From NCBI RefSeq assembly GCF_001949145.1, contig NW_019091388.1, positions 290,896 through 334,552 of the forward strand: DNA of 43,657 nucleotides. The letters run 5' to 3'. Below the pieces are notes generated by a model, which worked only from the letters and a program-made list of their open reading frames with translations, searched no databases and had not been told where the DNA came from. Made by a program: the position numbers and the translations under genes. Numbering within the stretch: position 1 is the first letter of the stretch; each line of letters begins with the position of its first letter. This document shows positions 32,730 through 43,335 of this stretch, piece by piece. The DNA is from Acanthaster planci (Eukaryota; Echinodermata; Asteroidea; Valvatida; Acanthasteridae).

Positions 32730-33077
32730 ATGGAGGAAGAAGATTATACCTCCTATTCGTATTCTTACTTCTCATCCTATTACGACTACAACTCCAGCAC
32801 ACTCGGGGCTGAACCAGAGCTGAGGGTCCACGCCGTCTTGGTGCCCATTGTGTTTGGGATTATTACGATCGTGGGGCTTCTGGGTAATGTGTCTGTCGTG
32901 GTTGTTATCGCCCGGAATCGATCAATGAGGACTGTCACTAATTTCTTCATTATGAATAACGCTATCACTGATATGGTCTTCATTGTCATCTGTGCCCCAA
33001 TCACGGCCTCGCAGTTCATTCTCACGGACTGGATTTATGGAGACTTCATTTGCAAAACCGTGGCATTCATGCAGTAT
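32730..33077 (+). CDS. First coding exon of a class A (rhodopsin-family) GPCR, neuropeptide-type
   Basis: 116 codons from ATG 32730, in good Kozak context (GCAACATGG), to a consensus donor GTAAGT at 33078, phase 0. The N-terminal ~30 residues are Tyr/Ser-rich with an N-S-S sequon, consistent with an extracellular tail. TM1 (about residues 37-65) contains GLLGN with the conserved Asn. The MRTVTNFF intracellular loop leads to TM2 (about 74-100) with NAITD, the usual LAxxD position. The first extracellular loop has the W-x-Y/F-G signature (DWIYGDFICK) and the TM3-top Cys. The exon ends early in TM3 (VAFMQY). The MRTVTN...W-x-G...CK pattern is closest to galanin/allatostatin-A-like peptide receptors. 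No DRY, TM4-7 or further exon was found downstream to 43657, so the intron is long or the gene is broken. Confidence 0.88.
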
Positions 33078-33083
33078 GTAAGT
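33078..33083 (+). promoter_or_regulatory. 5' splice site of GPCR exon
   Basis: GTAAGT directly follows codon TAT of the exon (CAGTAT|GTAAGT), a full consensus donor. Confidence 0.75.
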
Positions 33084-33647
33084 ACAATCGTGTATAAAGG
33101 ATCCTTTGTAAAGTCACCCTAATTTCTCTCAAGGTCGATTATTTGCATCGAACAATTCTTCCTTGTACTAAATGACTACTTCACTTTGTACTTACTAACT
33201 ACGTGGCATGTTCTTTTTCCCCCAGAATTTAGTTGTCTAAATACCCTCATTCAAAGATCACGTTCTATTAACGCAGCAACGATAGTCGGACAGACACAGA
33301 AATTAATAAGGCACAAATGTTCCTCCTGGAACCTAACTCACAAATTTTCATGTTCATTGCATAGTTTTTGGTTAGAGGAAATCCAGCAACAAACCCACGA
33401 TAGTCGATCTGGGATTTCTTTAGAAACATAATACTAAAGTGATTTAATTTATTATTATTAATTCACGAATAGCTCGGGTTGAAGTTAAAACACCTCCTTC
33501 GTCAGAATCAGAAATGGGTAGAGAACAGAACTGCCTGGTCAAAATGAACTACGGCCTACAAAACGAGACATAGAGACACTCATGAGCAAAACCCCCTGAA
33601 CAACTCATCGTTCCGGAGCTCGGTCGACTGCTTGAGCTCAACTAAAC
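33084..33647. other. Intronic sequence (presumed)
   Basis: Downstream of the GPCR exon donor. No second exon with TM3 continuation is visible; the frame at 33186-33431 has no receptor-like content. Confidence 0.45.
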
Positions 33648-33870
33648 TGAAAAATGGTCTGAGAAATATGGAAGGGCTACTTAGCACCGTGATCAGAATA
33701 TCGACGAGAATATAATATCAAATCAGTGCTCTGAAATATGTGCTTGCCGAGCTTTCGGTAACTGAGTACCTTCTGCTTGCCCTGAAGAAGGTACTCAGTT
33801 ACCATAAGCTCGGCAATCACATATTTCAGAGCACTAATTTGATATTATGTTCTCGTTGAAAAATGGTCTG
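33648..33870. mobile_element. Hairpin insertion flanked by a 14-bp direct repeat
   Basis: TGAAAAATGGTCTG occurs exactly at 33648-33661 and again at 33857-33870. Between them lies a 73-bp inverted repeat (33702-33774 and 33786-33858) with about six mismatches and an 11-nt loop. The direct repeat could be a target duplication of a small retroposed or fold-back element. The second arm contains CCTGAAGAAGGTACTCAG followed by TTACC, a motif resembling one at 41596. Confidence 0.6.
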
Positions 33871-33944
33871 GTTAGCCACACTTCACATTGAATTTTACAT
33901 TTTGAAATGAGAAAAAAAGAGAAAGGGTGGGCCAGAAAAAGTCA

Positions 33945-33977
33945 ATGATAGGCACGAGAAGTGCTCGTGCCTATCAT
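33945..33977. repeat. Perfect 14-bp hairpin
   Basis: ATGATAGGCACGAG at 33945-33958 and its exact complement at 33964-33977 are separated by 5 nt. It lies 75 bp after the previous hairpin insertion; its role is unknown. Confidence 0.8.
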
Positions 33978-35640
33978 GGGCAACCGACTTTGTTGAAATA
34001 TGGATGTCGAAATCTGTCAACAAGAAGTTATTGAAGGGAGAGAGGTGCTCCCTGTCGCCTCGATGGTTCTTACGCGGAATTATTTTACAGTGTTTGAATT
34101 GCAAATTAACAAATTTCAACGAAGAATCAAGGTGGTTACCATGGAGAATTGAGAATGTAGAAAAGCCTGAAGATTACTACCAAGAATATCTTTGGGTTGA
34201 ATCCTGTCCGAATATTGTAGAGATCGGGCTACCTAGAACACTAATATTGTTTCGGGGGGGTTCTTTGCTCTCCATTGTTTTTTCTGGGAAAACGTGCCGT
34301 CACTTCTTGCTAAAACGTTATAACAATAAAGTTGATACTACTAACAAAAACATCAATCCAGAGTTCAAGATAGGTGCATACTAATTTGACGTTGTGGTCA
34401 ATTATTTATCTATAATTATGAGTCACAACTGCATTTTATAACTACAATACAGCTATAATTGGGGATCTAATAGTTACACTTTACCGAACACTTTTTGACG
34501 ATATAAACTGTCGAAAAATCCAGAATTGATTTGGCCGAAACCTTGAGGATCTTAAGTGTTTAATATCAGAGGCCGTAAGGAAGAGAACATGCATGATCTT
34601 AATAATATAAATTGCGTTGTACTCTCCTCTAGGAGAAATATGTCTGGTGGTCGGTTACACTGAGCCATCTGCAGAAAATTCCTCCAGAAATCTGTCCAAC
34701 CTCCTCAACACATTACACAATATTGCTATATTTTAATTCGATAGTATTGAAAGATCCCGCCCCATATCGCATTTTGGACGATTCGCAAATTAAATGTGAC
34801 GGAACTCAGTAAACACTGCCGCATTCCATTCCATTGCCAATGTACCAAACGTTTGTTTCTTTAAAACATAGATTGATTTGTCTGTCTGAAAATTATTCTT
34901 TATTCGATCAAAAATTAGACTGCTGTACAAAATTCGAACAACTTATAACGTAATCCCTGTAATAACTACAATCGGTTTCATAGCACAGTTTTTGGCTTAG
35001 TTTGGGCATATAAAACCAACACACCTAGGCAGGGATGTCAAATGGGGCCGTACCTTAGTAATTTGATTTTTCTGTCCCATGGAATTTATACCAACAAGCG
35101 TCAACTGTACGGAGCAGCTGCTGGATGATTAATACACGATTTGCTGGCCTTGGGGACAAAAGCTTTTCAGCAGGGTCCAAATAGAAAAAAAGGAAACTGG
35201 GGCAATACCAGCACAACTTAGCCTACAAAACACTTAAAGGGTGGCCCAGTAAAAATACCGTTTTGTCCGTGAGGAGTTAACGTGGGTAGAATCGGCGTTA
35301 TTTAGTTGATTGAACGGTTGAGAAGTACTCGTTTTGAAAAAAAGGCAGTTCTGTTCAGCCTTCAAGCCACCTCATACTGTCAAATCAACTAGTTGAATTG
35401 GAAATCAAATTGGAGCAACACTACCCCACCCAGAAATATTTAAAAATGGGGTACAGGGTAACTTAAAGACTTTTTGTGCTTGTGGAAATTCAACACATTT
35501 TCGAAATTTAGTACAATCTTTAAGTGGGGTTGGGCTTTAGAAATTCCAGAGTTAGAACTTACGTTTTTACGAAATTACCTTCGATTGGCAAGTAGATGCC
35601 AGATTTCCCATAATTTTCTGGGTTTCCAGAATAATTTTAC
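33978..35640. other. Non-coding, presumed intronic stretch
   Basis: No exon or repeat recognised. The frame at 34004-34384 (126 codons) shows no domain or splice context and is not called. Confidence 0.4.
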
Positions 35641-35796
35641 GCACACAAACTCTTGAAAATTAAAGAGTAAATCAAACCTGGTCTATCGATTGACTCGATC
35701 CACCATACTCCTACGTACGCACACATACTCTTGAATAATTAAAGAGTAAATCAAATTTGGTCGATCGATTAACTCGATCCACCATCAACTGCAACA
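35641..35796 (+). repeat. Two-copy tandem duplication, ~78-bp unit
   Basis: Unit 1 (35641-35718) and unit 2 (35719-35796) share GCACACA-A/T-ACTCTTGAA, AATTAAAGAGTAAATCAAA and GACTCGATCCACCAT/AACTCGATCCACCAT blocks at about 85% by eye. Confidence 0.8.
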
Positions 35797-36120
35797 TACG
35801 ATAGCAGTCAGCTAACTCGACAAAAGACACTAGTCAGGGAGCTATGAGTACAGCAAACCAAATCAAACCAAATTTAATGCAGTTTGGTATTGCATTGTGA
35901 AAATGGTTGGAGAAAGCCCAAAGTTTGTGAGGTATTAAAGGTTGCAAATGGTAATTCTTCTTCTGACTTGAAAAGTAAAATTTGTCAGTCTGTACATTCA
36001 GTTCATCATTCCTTTCATATGACATGAATCCATTTAACAGCCGTGAAGTGCAATCCCTCTATTTCCAAGCTCATCTTCACATGATGTCATTCTTATCCAG
36101 GGTTACTTGTCATTTTCATC

Positions 36121-36836
36121 CAGGGTGACCAGATTTTGGAAATCGAAATACAAGACAGCACACGTTGCAAGGGTGCGGAGCGCCCGATAGGGTGGGTGTG
36201 GGAGGGGTTTGTCTCAAGTGAAGAACCTTTCTCGAACATGCAATCATGCAATTTACTTATTTAGCACTTCAAAAGTGTTTATCATTTCATTGCACTGCCA
36301 AAGAGGATATACATGTATATACATTTTGATTCTTTTTCTGACTGCCACTCTGGCCTGATCTTACTTTCACGTCTCACCTTTTTATTAGAATCTGTGACTT
36401 TTTAACTTGAAGCCATCATTAAACTCTGATTTCTGATTATTTCAGAAACTCCAATAGAACGATAAATTACGCAGCTTGTAAGGATGCGTAGTCTGACCCC
36501 TATTCCCTGAAGAGTAACGACCATGGTCGGTCATTATCACTCGTGATTATCATGATAAGATTCCACAAGAATAGTCGGAATCAGCGGGTCTGGTATCCAG
36601 ACTATGCCAGAGTGCGCATTATGCAGCGAGCTTGCTAGCTATATTATCGGCGGGAGGCTCAGCCTTGAGCAGCTTGAGAACATTACGCGTTAGTAATTTC
36701 TTTGTATTTTCATGTAACTTGTTGAAATTTTACAAATACGGGACAAACGTGTCCCGCGAAAGGTCGGTACGAGACGCGGGACATTAGGGCAAAATACGGG
36801 ACAATCCCGTAAAATACGGAACGTCTGGTCACCATG
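36121..36836. mobile_element. hAT-like non-autonomous element (716 bp)
   Basis: Begins CAGGGTGACCAGATTTTGG and ends with the complement of CATGGTGACCAGACGTTCC. The 13 terminal bases match but for one, of the CAG-type typical of hAT elements. The 8-bp flanks TTTTCATC (36113-36120) and TTCTTATC (36837-36844) agree at 6 of 8, as for a hAT target duplication. The right subterminal part has repeated TACGGGACAA/CCCGTATT-type motifs (36736-36815). No transposase ORF. Confidence 0.72.
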
Positions 36837-38984
36837 TTCTTATCCCATGATACATGCATGCGACTCTCAAAATATCCCATCCATCGTGCACATAGTTACA
36901 GGTGTAAATAGCATGGAACGGAGGATCACTATTGTGGTTTACATCTAAACACACTAATGGATAGCAAAAAGTGTCGAAGAGGTAGTTTACTTTTAACAAA
37001 AACAGGCTGTCTTCTTTAAAGGGGTTTACACTGTCGATTTTCATAGGGAAATGCAGTGCAAAGCGCCAACCGTAGTGCAAAATGTTATATCAGATTTTTA
37101 TGTTTGATGTAAAAATCTGAACTAGACATTGAGATAGGTGAATGGAATAATAATATTGAATAAAAGAGGTTACAATAAGGACAGTTTCAAATTGAATACA
37201 AAAAGTTATGTTGTGCATAACAGATATCTATTTCCTGAATTTCTTTTAATTAATTAAGATTGGCGCGATATAGCAATAACAATGTTGACTGCTGTATTAT
37301 GAGACACGTTTCTTGTTTGTTTTTGTTTTTATTTGTGTCCATTTAACCTCTTTAACCTAATTTTTACCCATTTTTTCATGCCTTTGTCCTCTAGCGTAAT
37401 CTTTGTGCCGAAAAGTGATTCGTTGGAGCAACGGTAATTGAAATCTTGTAAGATAAAGAAGCTTGGAGATTAATAAATGCGGTATTCTCTTCGACTAAGG
37501 AAAATCGGCAATGCAGAAATTGCAAGACGGGTGTCAGTCACTAGAGTTTTTCGCACGTGCCTTCTAGTTGTTTTTTACTTTAAAATTAATAGTTTTTGTG
37601 GACATAATGGAAAATCGATATTGGTAAAAATTCGTAATGGAAAATTTCTGAGCTTCCAATAAACGAAGCATCTCATAGAGACTTCCGTTTATCATTAGAC
37701 AGCATAAATATTAATAAGCCAAACTCCGTCCATTTCTAATCAGCGAATTCATAGGATGTCATTTATTCATACTCCTGTCAGAGTCATATTTCTCATTTAC
37801 ATGTCGTGTCCATTTTCGAGGGTAACGAACGAAAGGTCAGAGTGATTGCACTGGCAGTCGGCGGGAGGAAATACCCGAGGGCTTCATGAGGATTACGTTC
37901 AAGTTTAAGGAAGCAAGTTGACAGGGGTTTTAGACATTGTCAGAGATAAACAGGCTAAAACAATATTGTAGTCAAAAGGAGAAATGTAAGTTATGAGGTG
38001 AATAATCATAAGGGAACGGGCTCCTGCAAAGCACGTAGATTTGGCTTTTAGTATACATTTCTGCATGAAAATAGGAAGTCGTATATTTGTTTTCGAAGCT
38101 ATTTTGAGGATATTGGTATTTTCGATGGTTATTTACATTGCCTTAAAAAACCAGTAGACTTGCTATCGGGTGTAGGTCTTTAGTAAGTCGAAAAGATTAG
38201 ACTTTTCATGGCATTCTACATACATGTGTGTGACACAAAGCACCAGAGTAAATCGGGTCTGACATAGCTGCTCTTCACTGGCTAGATTCTTAAAGAGTTA
38301 AAAAGCTGAAAGATTAGAAACATTTTCTCTGACTTGGTTTCTTTGTCAAAAGATCTTTTGAGATCCAACTCCCCCTCGTTTCCACACTTTTATCGGGGGC
38401 TTAAGCAAGCTTAACCTATTTAGCATCACAAGTACGGCAACAAGACTTTACATTACTGAAGTTGTCCTCACTATTGTGAGCAGGCTGCTTTTACCTGGAC
38501 CATAGAGCAAAAAACGATTTGTCAATGGACTAACCGCCCATGGTGGGTTGCCTCAGTGAGCCAAAATTGTCCCTTCGTGTAGAACAACGAACAGACCTTC
38601 TTGAAACTTGTGGCGTCATAACGTTCAGCACAAAGGTTGGGACAGCCAGAGCCACCGCACTTCCTGCTAAGTGGACGGTTGGCAAACAAGTCAGACACTT
38701 CGTTATATATACATAGAAGGAGTAACATCTTCCGTTCTAGCGATCGTCTATAAAACCCGTTAGGTATTTTGTGTAATTGCTGAAACAGAATGAATTCACC
38801 TTTGCGAAGAGCTGTCCAAATGCAAAGTTATTACTTTGAGCTTTCTGCTTTGATCTGACATTCTGTTCGCATTTGTCTCTGAAAATGCATTATTGAGATA
38901 AGGGTGATAACCTGATAGTTTGATGATTCGCTAGTCCTAAGATTCGTCCGAATTGTTACTCCCGAGTCTGAAGTCTAGTTGCCC
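36837..38984. other. Non-coding stretch
   Basis: No gene recognised. An 11-bp perfect hairpin lies at 37090-37120 (TCAGATTTTTA, 9-nt loop, complement). The frame at 37477-37662 lacks features. Confidence 0.4.
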
Positions 38985-39230
38985 TTATTATCGAATCGGA
39001 CAAATGAACCTTCGGACTGTTGAATTTTATTACCATTTGAACTGTCGCACCTTTGAACTAATTAACCTTATGCTAAATACGAACAAGCTGCAGACTAACA
39101 AAACTTCAGATTACCACATCATCTGTTTGGATTAACGAGCCTTATTTCATTTTCTGACTAATGATAGAGCCCCATGCTATTGGAATTGGGAGCGTTTGGA
39201 CTATCAAACCTTCGGAGACCTTCGGCTTAT
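38985..39230 (+). repeat. Decayed 16-bp tandem array
   Basis: Successive 16-mers such as CGGACAAATGAACCTT and CGGACTGTTGAATTTT, and looser copies to TTTGGACTATCAAACCTT near 39195, suggest an eroded satellite with a unit like CGGACTAATGAACCTT. The middle copies are weak. Confidence 0.4.
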
Positions 39231-40595
39231 GGGGGGGGTTGACCCTGATTTTTTTCCTTCAAAGATGATAAAACCTTATCCTTGGTTCAACTGATATCAT
39301 ACGTAACCCTAACCCCCTAGGGTGTATGTAAAATCATATTGAAATCGGAGGATTTAGAACTGCTATAGGGTTACAGAACCGTCGCATTTATGTCATTTTG
39401 TTTATTTCGTTTACCCCTTTCCATTTTGTAATCGAAGGGCATACACTTCCTGGCCATATCCGATTAGCATTTGATTAAAGGACACAGAACGTATTCGACC
39501 TCCTCCAATTACTATTCGACAGAGGTGTAAACACAGTGCGGAGTTGATTTAAATCTAGGTAGACAAGGTAAATAATGACGCGGAATCTCTCTAGGAGATG
39601 CAATGTATAGAAATAAAAACGAATTTCCCAGAGATCTAATACCCTTGAATCGTTCTTTTGAGATGAAAACCCCTCCTTTTTGCACCTTTGTCGGCGTATA
39701 GTTACGCAAATAAATGCAGCCTTTTATCGCCACGTAACACACGTAAACAAGTAGGTCTTCAGAGTTTTGTGCGGGATGTAAAAGGGGCTTTTTACAAGGA
39801 AAGACCGTGTCTTTCTTCGGCTATCTATAGGTTATCCTGAATCTGTATTTACAGTTTAAATACACGTGTATATAGCTCATTAGAGCAGAAAGCGTACCGT
39901 GCAGGGATACACGATTTTGCAAGGGATACGGTATGTCGTTTTGAATGGCACCTTTGAATGGTTTCAGATAAAGTGCGCCTTACAAGTGCTGTGTTGTTAT
40001 TTTTATTCTTCTTCTTCTTATTATTGTTATGATATTTTTGTAGGCTTTATTTGAGATGCGCTATTTTGGAAGGTATCGGAACATTTTATAAATTGCTTTG
40101 CCTCTGTCTCGTCTGTTTTGCTGTTGCTTTACAGTCCATGTTTAACCAGCGCATTAAAAACATTAAAGGCACGTCAATAATAATACGTCAAAATGATCGA
40201 GTTAATCAGAGCGGTATCCGCTTTTGTCCGTGTTAACCAGAACACACAGTATAATTGACAACAGTAGTAAAAAGCTGGGTTGCTACAGCCCATAGCAGAG
40301 TATCAGAACGGACAATATTTAACCTTAGAAGTGTCTATCATTTAAGAAAGGTTATTACAGCAGTTAGCCATAGTAAGAAATCATTTAATTACAGTACAGT
40401 AGGTAATCAGTTTGTTATTGAACTATTAACTAGAGCAGTAAGTACATTGCAACGAAAAGGCAGGATTCATAGAATAAGTAGACCCTAACCAGCCTGAGAG
40501 CAGGAATGGTTGAATATAGCAGTATGACCAGTATGCCTATTAGGGATAGGCCAACAAACATTCGACTAGATCAGGGAGTAGAGGTAACCAACATT
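39231..40595. other. Non-coding stretch
   Basis: No supported gene. The frames at 40051-40236 and 40255-40488 have no recognised domain. A G run (39230-39238) marks the left edge. Confidence 0.4.
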
Positions 40596-40680
40596 GAGGA
40601 CAACCAACTCGTGCAGAAGCACCCCGTCATCCGAAGTTAAAAAGAGTCGCGTTGGTCGTCAGTGCTCAATTTGTTGATAC
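40596..40680 (+). pseudogene. 5S rRNA-like sequence (degenerate; possibly a 5S-derived SINE head)
   Basis: GCAGAAGCACCCCG (40613-40626), CATCCGAAGTTAA (40628-40640) and GAGTCGCGTTGGTCGTCAG (40644-40662) follow the order and spacing of the animal 5S rRNA middle, covering box A and the intermediate element of the internal pol III promoter. Box C is degraded (AATTTGTTGATAC) and the 5' stem and 3' end do not match, so it is not a functional 5S gene. 5S-headed SINE3-type elements exist in animals, so this could be one. Confidence 0.6.
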
Positions 40681-41591
40681 CGATGCGACCGTGACGCGCC
40701 CACTTCCTAGTCCTTCGGGAATTACGTCCAGTTCCGACTAAAAGAGCCTCTGTTACTAAGAAAATAACCCCTCTCTTGATCTAAGTCAAGGCCCATACAT
40801 CTGACGAAAACTTTATTTGTTTCTCTCTTTCCATGGGCGGATGAGTATACATAATCCCCTATTTACCTATTTCAATAGAGAATTTTCCACATTCGAAAAA
40901 AAGCCACAATTAAGGTTTTCCCCATAGAGTTCAAAAGTATTTCCAGTGGTTTATTTATTTTAGTGATTTTTTCTTTTTCAGTAGGGTATGATTCGAAAAG
41001 GTACTACCTAAAATTATGGAGTAAAAATTTTACAACACCCAGATCCTTGCTGCGCTTATTAGTGTTTACAAACTTTCCCTCGGGAATATCTTAGTTTTTC
41101 AGTGATAAATGGGACAAACGTGTATGCCAAAAGAATCTGGCTACTTTTCAGTCGTGTGACAGAGGGTTCTCTCTCAAAAATGAAGTTGAGTAACTACAGA
41201 GACTATAAGGATGTCATCAACATAACAAGGACGACCATAAGTTCCATAAGACAAAATAAGCTTCTATACCATCCATAGGACAGTTAAATATGGTGATCTA
41301 ATATTGAAAAAAAGTACTACGTTTCATCCCTAATAGGCCAAAAGCTGCACTTTTGTCCGGAATCGAGCCATATTTGGGGAATTTGAGAACATTCTTACAA
41401 AAACATGAACCCTCTGTTCGTATAGAATCCAAGTTGATTTGGGCCGGCGACGAGTTTCACGGGAGAGGGGCATTTCCCTCCATGTCTCCGTAAGTTTTAT
41501 AAACAGATAAATAACACGCAATACACAGCAGGGGACACGCGGAGGACGCGGTCCGGCGGTATATAGCAGACCCTGCAGCAACCAGACTTCA
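40681..41591. other. Non-coding stretch
   Basis: No gene. The minus frame at 41330-41689 overlaps the hairpin motif and is taken as a shadow. Confidence 0.4.
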
Positions 41592-41644
41592 GTTGCCTGA
41601 TGAAGGCTAGCAGCACTAGCAGCCGAAACGTCGCTACCAGCAAC
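41592..41644 (+). ncRNA. Hammerhead-like CTGATGA...GAAAC hairpin motif
   Basis: CTGATGA at 41597-41603 is followed by GGCT...AGCC (41605-41608 with 41621-41624) and then GAAACGTC (41625-41632). An outer GTTGC/GCAAC pair (41592-41596 with 41640-41644) closes the unit. The core and order resemble a hammerhead ribozyme, but there is one extra A after CTGATGA, and no stem III with a properly placed cleavage triplet can be drawn. It is therefore probably a transposon-borne structural motif, not a demonstrable ribozyme. Confidence 0.35.
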
Positions 41645-42959
41645 ACGACACCGCGAGTCATCGATTGTCTTTTTTACTGTATTTGTCATCCACCGCGGTG
41701 ATTATGTTTATCTCTTCTATTAAAAGTCGATAGTCATTAGTTTAACTACAACAAAGCACAAAGTCGGTAGTCATGGGATTTAGAAAATCAGTAAGTAAAG
41801 TTAACCACAAGTTGCACTTCTATTTGAACACTTGCCAGGGCGAAGATTCCAACGCACCATAAGCAAATTAGCAAATGACATAGTGGCGTGTTCATAATGT
41901 CAAAAAGAGGTATAGGAGGTCGTGAAAACAAATAGAATGTGACCAGGGATACACTGATAGGTTACATTAATTGCGATAAATATTTACTTGCGTAGACCAA
42001 TAAATCATGAATATTGATAAAGGAGGTTGTTTCGTCTGCTCCCGGTACCATGGTTGGTGCCTAAGCTACAAACTAATGTCTTTCAGGCTAACATCAAAGC
42101 AAGTTCTACTGAAGCAGACAAGGAAAATGTAACTAACTAAAAGTTACTAGTATTCAGAATAATGATCATCCGACGTACCACATGTTTGCCAAACAATACT
42201 GTTTGGAGGATCAAACACCTTTGAGTACCAGACACCTGCGTGTTTGCCACTTCCAGGGCATCCGGAGTGCAAGCCTAACTGGTTCACTGGCAGATGAGAA
42301 ACGATCTCCTTTTCCCAAATAAAGTTGATAAGAATGGAAATTTCATGTCAAGCGGCTTTGGTTTGTGATATATTCAAGGTTCTTTCACACTGTGCATGGT
42401 ATAAGTGTTCAGCGAGTGACTGTGGATATTTTGGAATGTAATGAATGCAAGTCCAATCAATCAAGCCAATTGATTCTAGGCACGTTGATATCAGTTGATG
42501 TTTTGAGAATACTACAATGTCTTTACATTTATGTAATGATTCTCAAACATAAAATTACATTTAAATCTAGACAGAGTGCGCTACTGAAAGACATTTCAAG
42601 ATCTTTCGTATCCATACAGACTTTCTCCATTAATAACATTAGAAGTGAGCTCATAAGAATTGACGTTTGCAAGAGCTCAAAGTCAATGTCAAATATTATC
42701 AGGGCTTAATCCAATTTGCCCGGTGGCGACATCAATAAAGAAGCAGGTCTTGAGGAACGCAACTCTGATCGAAAAGGCTTTTAAACTCGATATACTTACA
42801 TAAAATGAAACCCGTTGTTTTCCTGTGATTTTTGTGTGTTTTTTTTTATTTCTAAAGTTTTAAGTTGGACGACCAGTATAGGAGATGTTTTATCGGAATT
42901 CTCGTGATCAGAATCTATGAAACGACCAATACAGCTCGCTATTCTGTCGCTGACTTTCG
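41645..42959. other. Non-coding stretch
   Basis: Nothing gene-like is recognised. The frame at 42365-42709 (114 codons) has no domain or splice context. Confidence 0.4.
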
Positions 42960-43335
42960 CTCGTCGCCCAAGGAGGGGTCGATGGCCTTGCACAGATTTT
43001 AGTGAACGAAATACATCACACGGGGTCACAGCTAACGACACACAGAGTATTGTGGGTGAATTTCTGCCAGGCGTGCGAGCTCGCTTAATATGGTGGTTAT
43101 CAAGTCGAAATATTTTTTCTTGTTCTTCTTCATTGCTGAAAATAGTCTCACTAAATTTTATTAGTTCATCCAAAATTGATCAAGATAACCAATGGTTTGA
43201 AATATATTGCCAAAAGACACATGATCAGTAATACTTGATGAGAAGGCATTACAGTGATTGTTGCAAGGCCATGTTTTTATCATATATTGTAAGCCGTCAC
43301 TTTGACCTGTGCCAAAGCATTACCATAGACCGCTT
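42960..43335 (-). repeat. Dispersed repeat family, copy C (partial)
   Basis: The reverse complement aligns with 26845-27190 (copy B) at about 75-80% by eye, including GATAAAAACATGGCCTTG and AAATCTGTGCAAGGCCA. The frames at 42796-43231 on both strands fall on this repeat and are not called. Confidence 0.7.

Noticed and set aside
34004-34384. 126-codon open frame as a gene
   Set aside because: No domain, signal, splice site or homologous pattern; the flanks are repeat-derived.
41592-41644. A functional hammerhead ribozyme
   Set aside because: The core-like CTGATGA and GAAA are present, but an extra A follows CTGATGA, and there is no stem III with a U-H cleavage position before the closing stem.
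42796-43231. Opposed frames of 125 and 104 codons as genes
   Set aside because: They lie antisense to each other on a dispersed repeat; copy B does not keep the same open frames.
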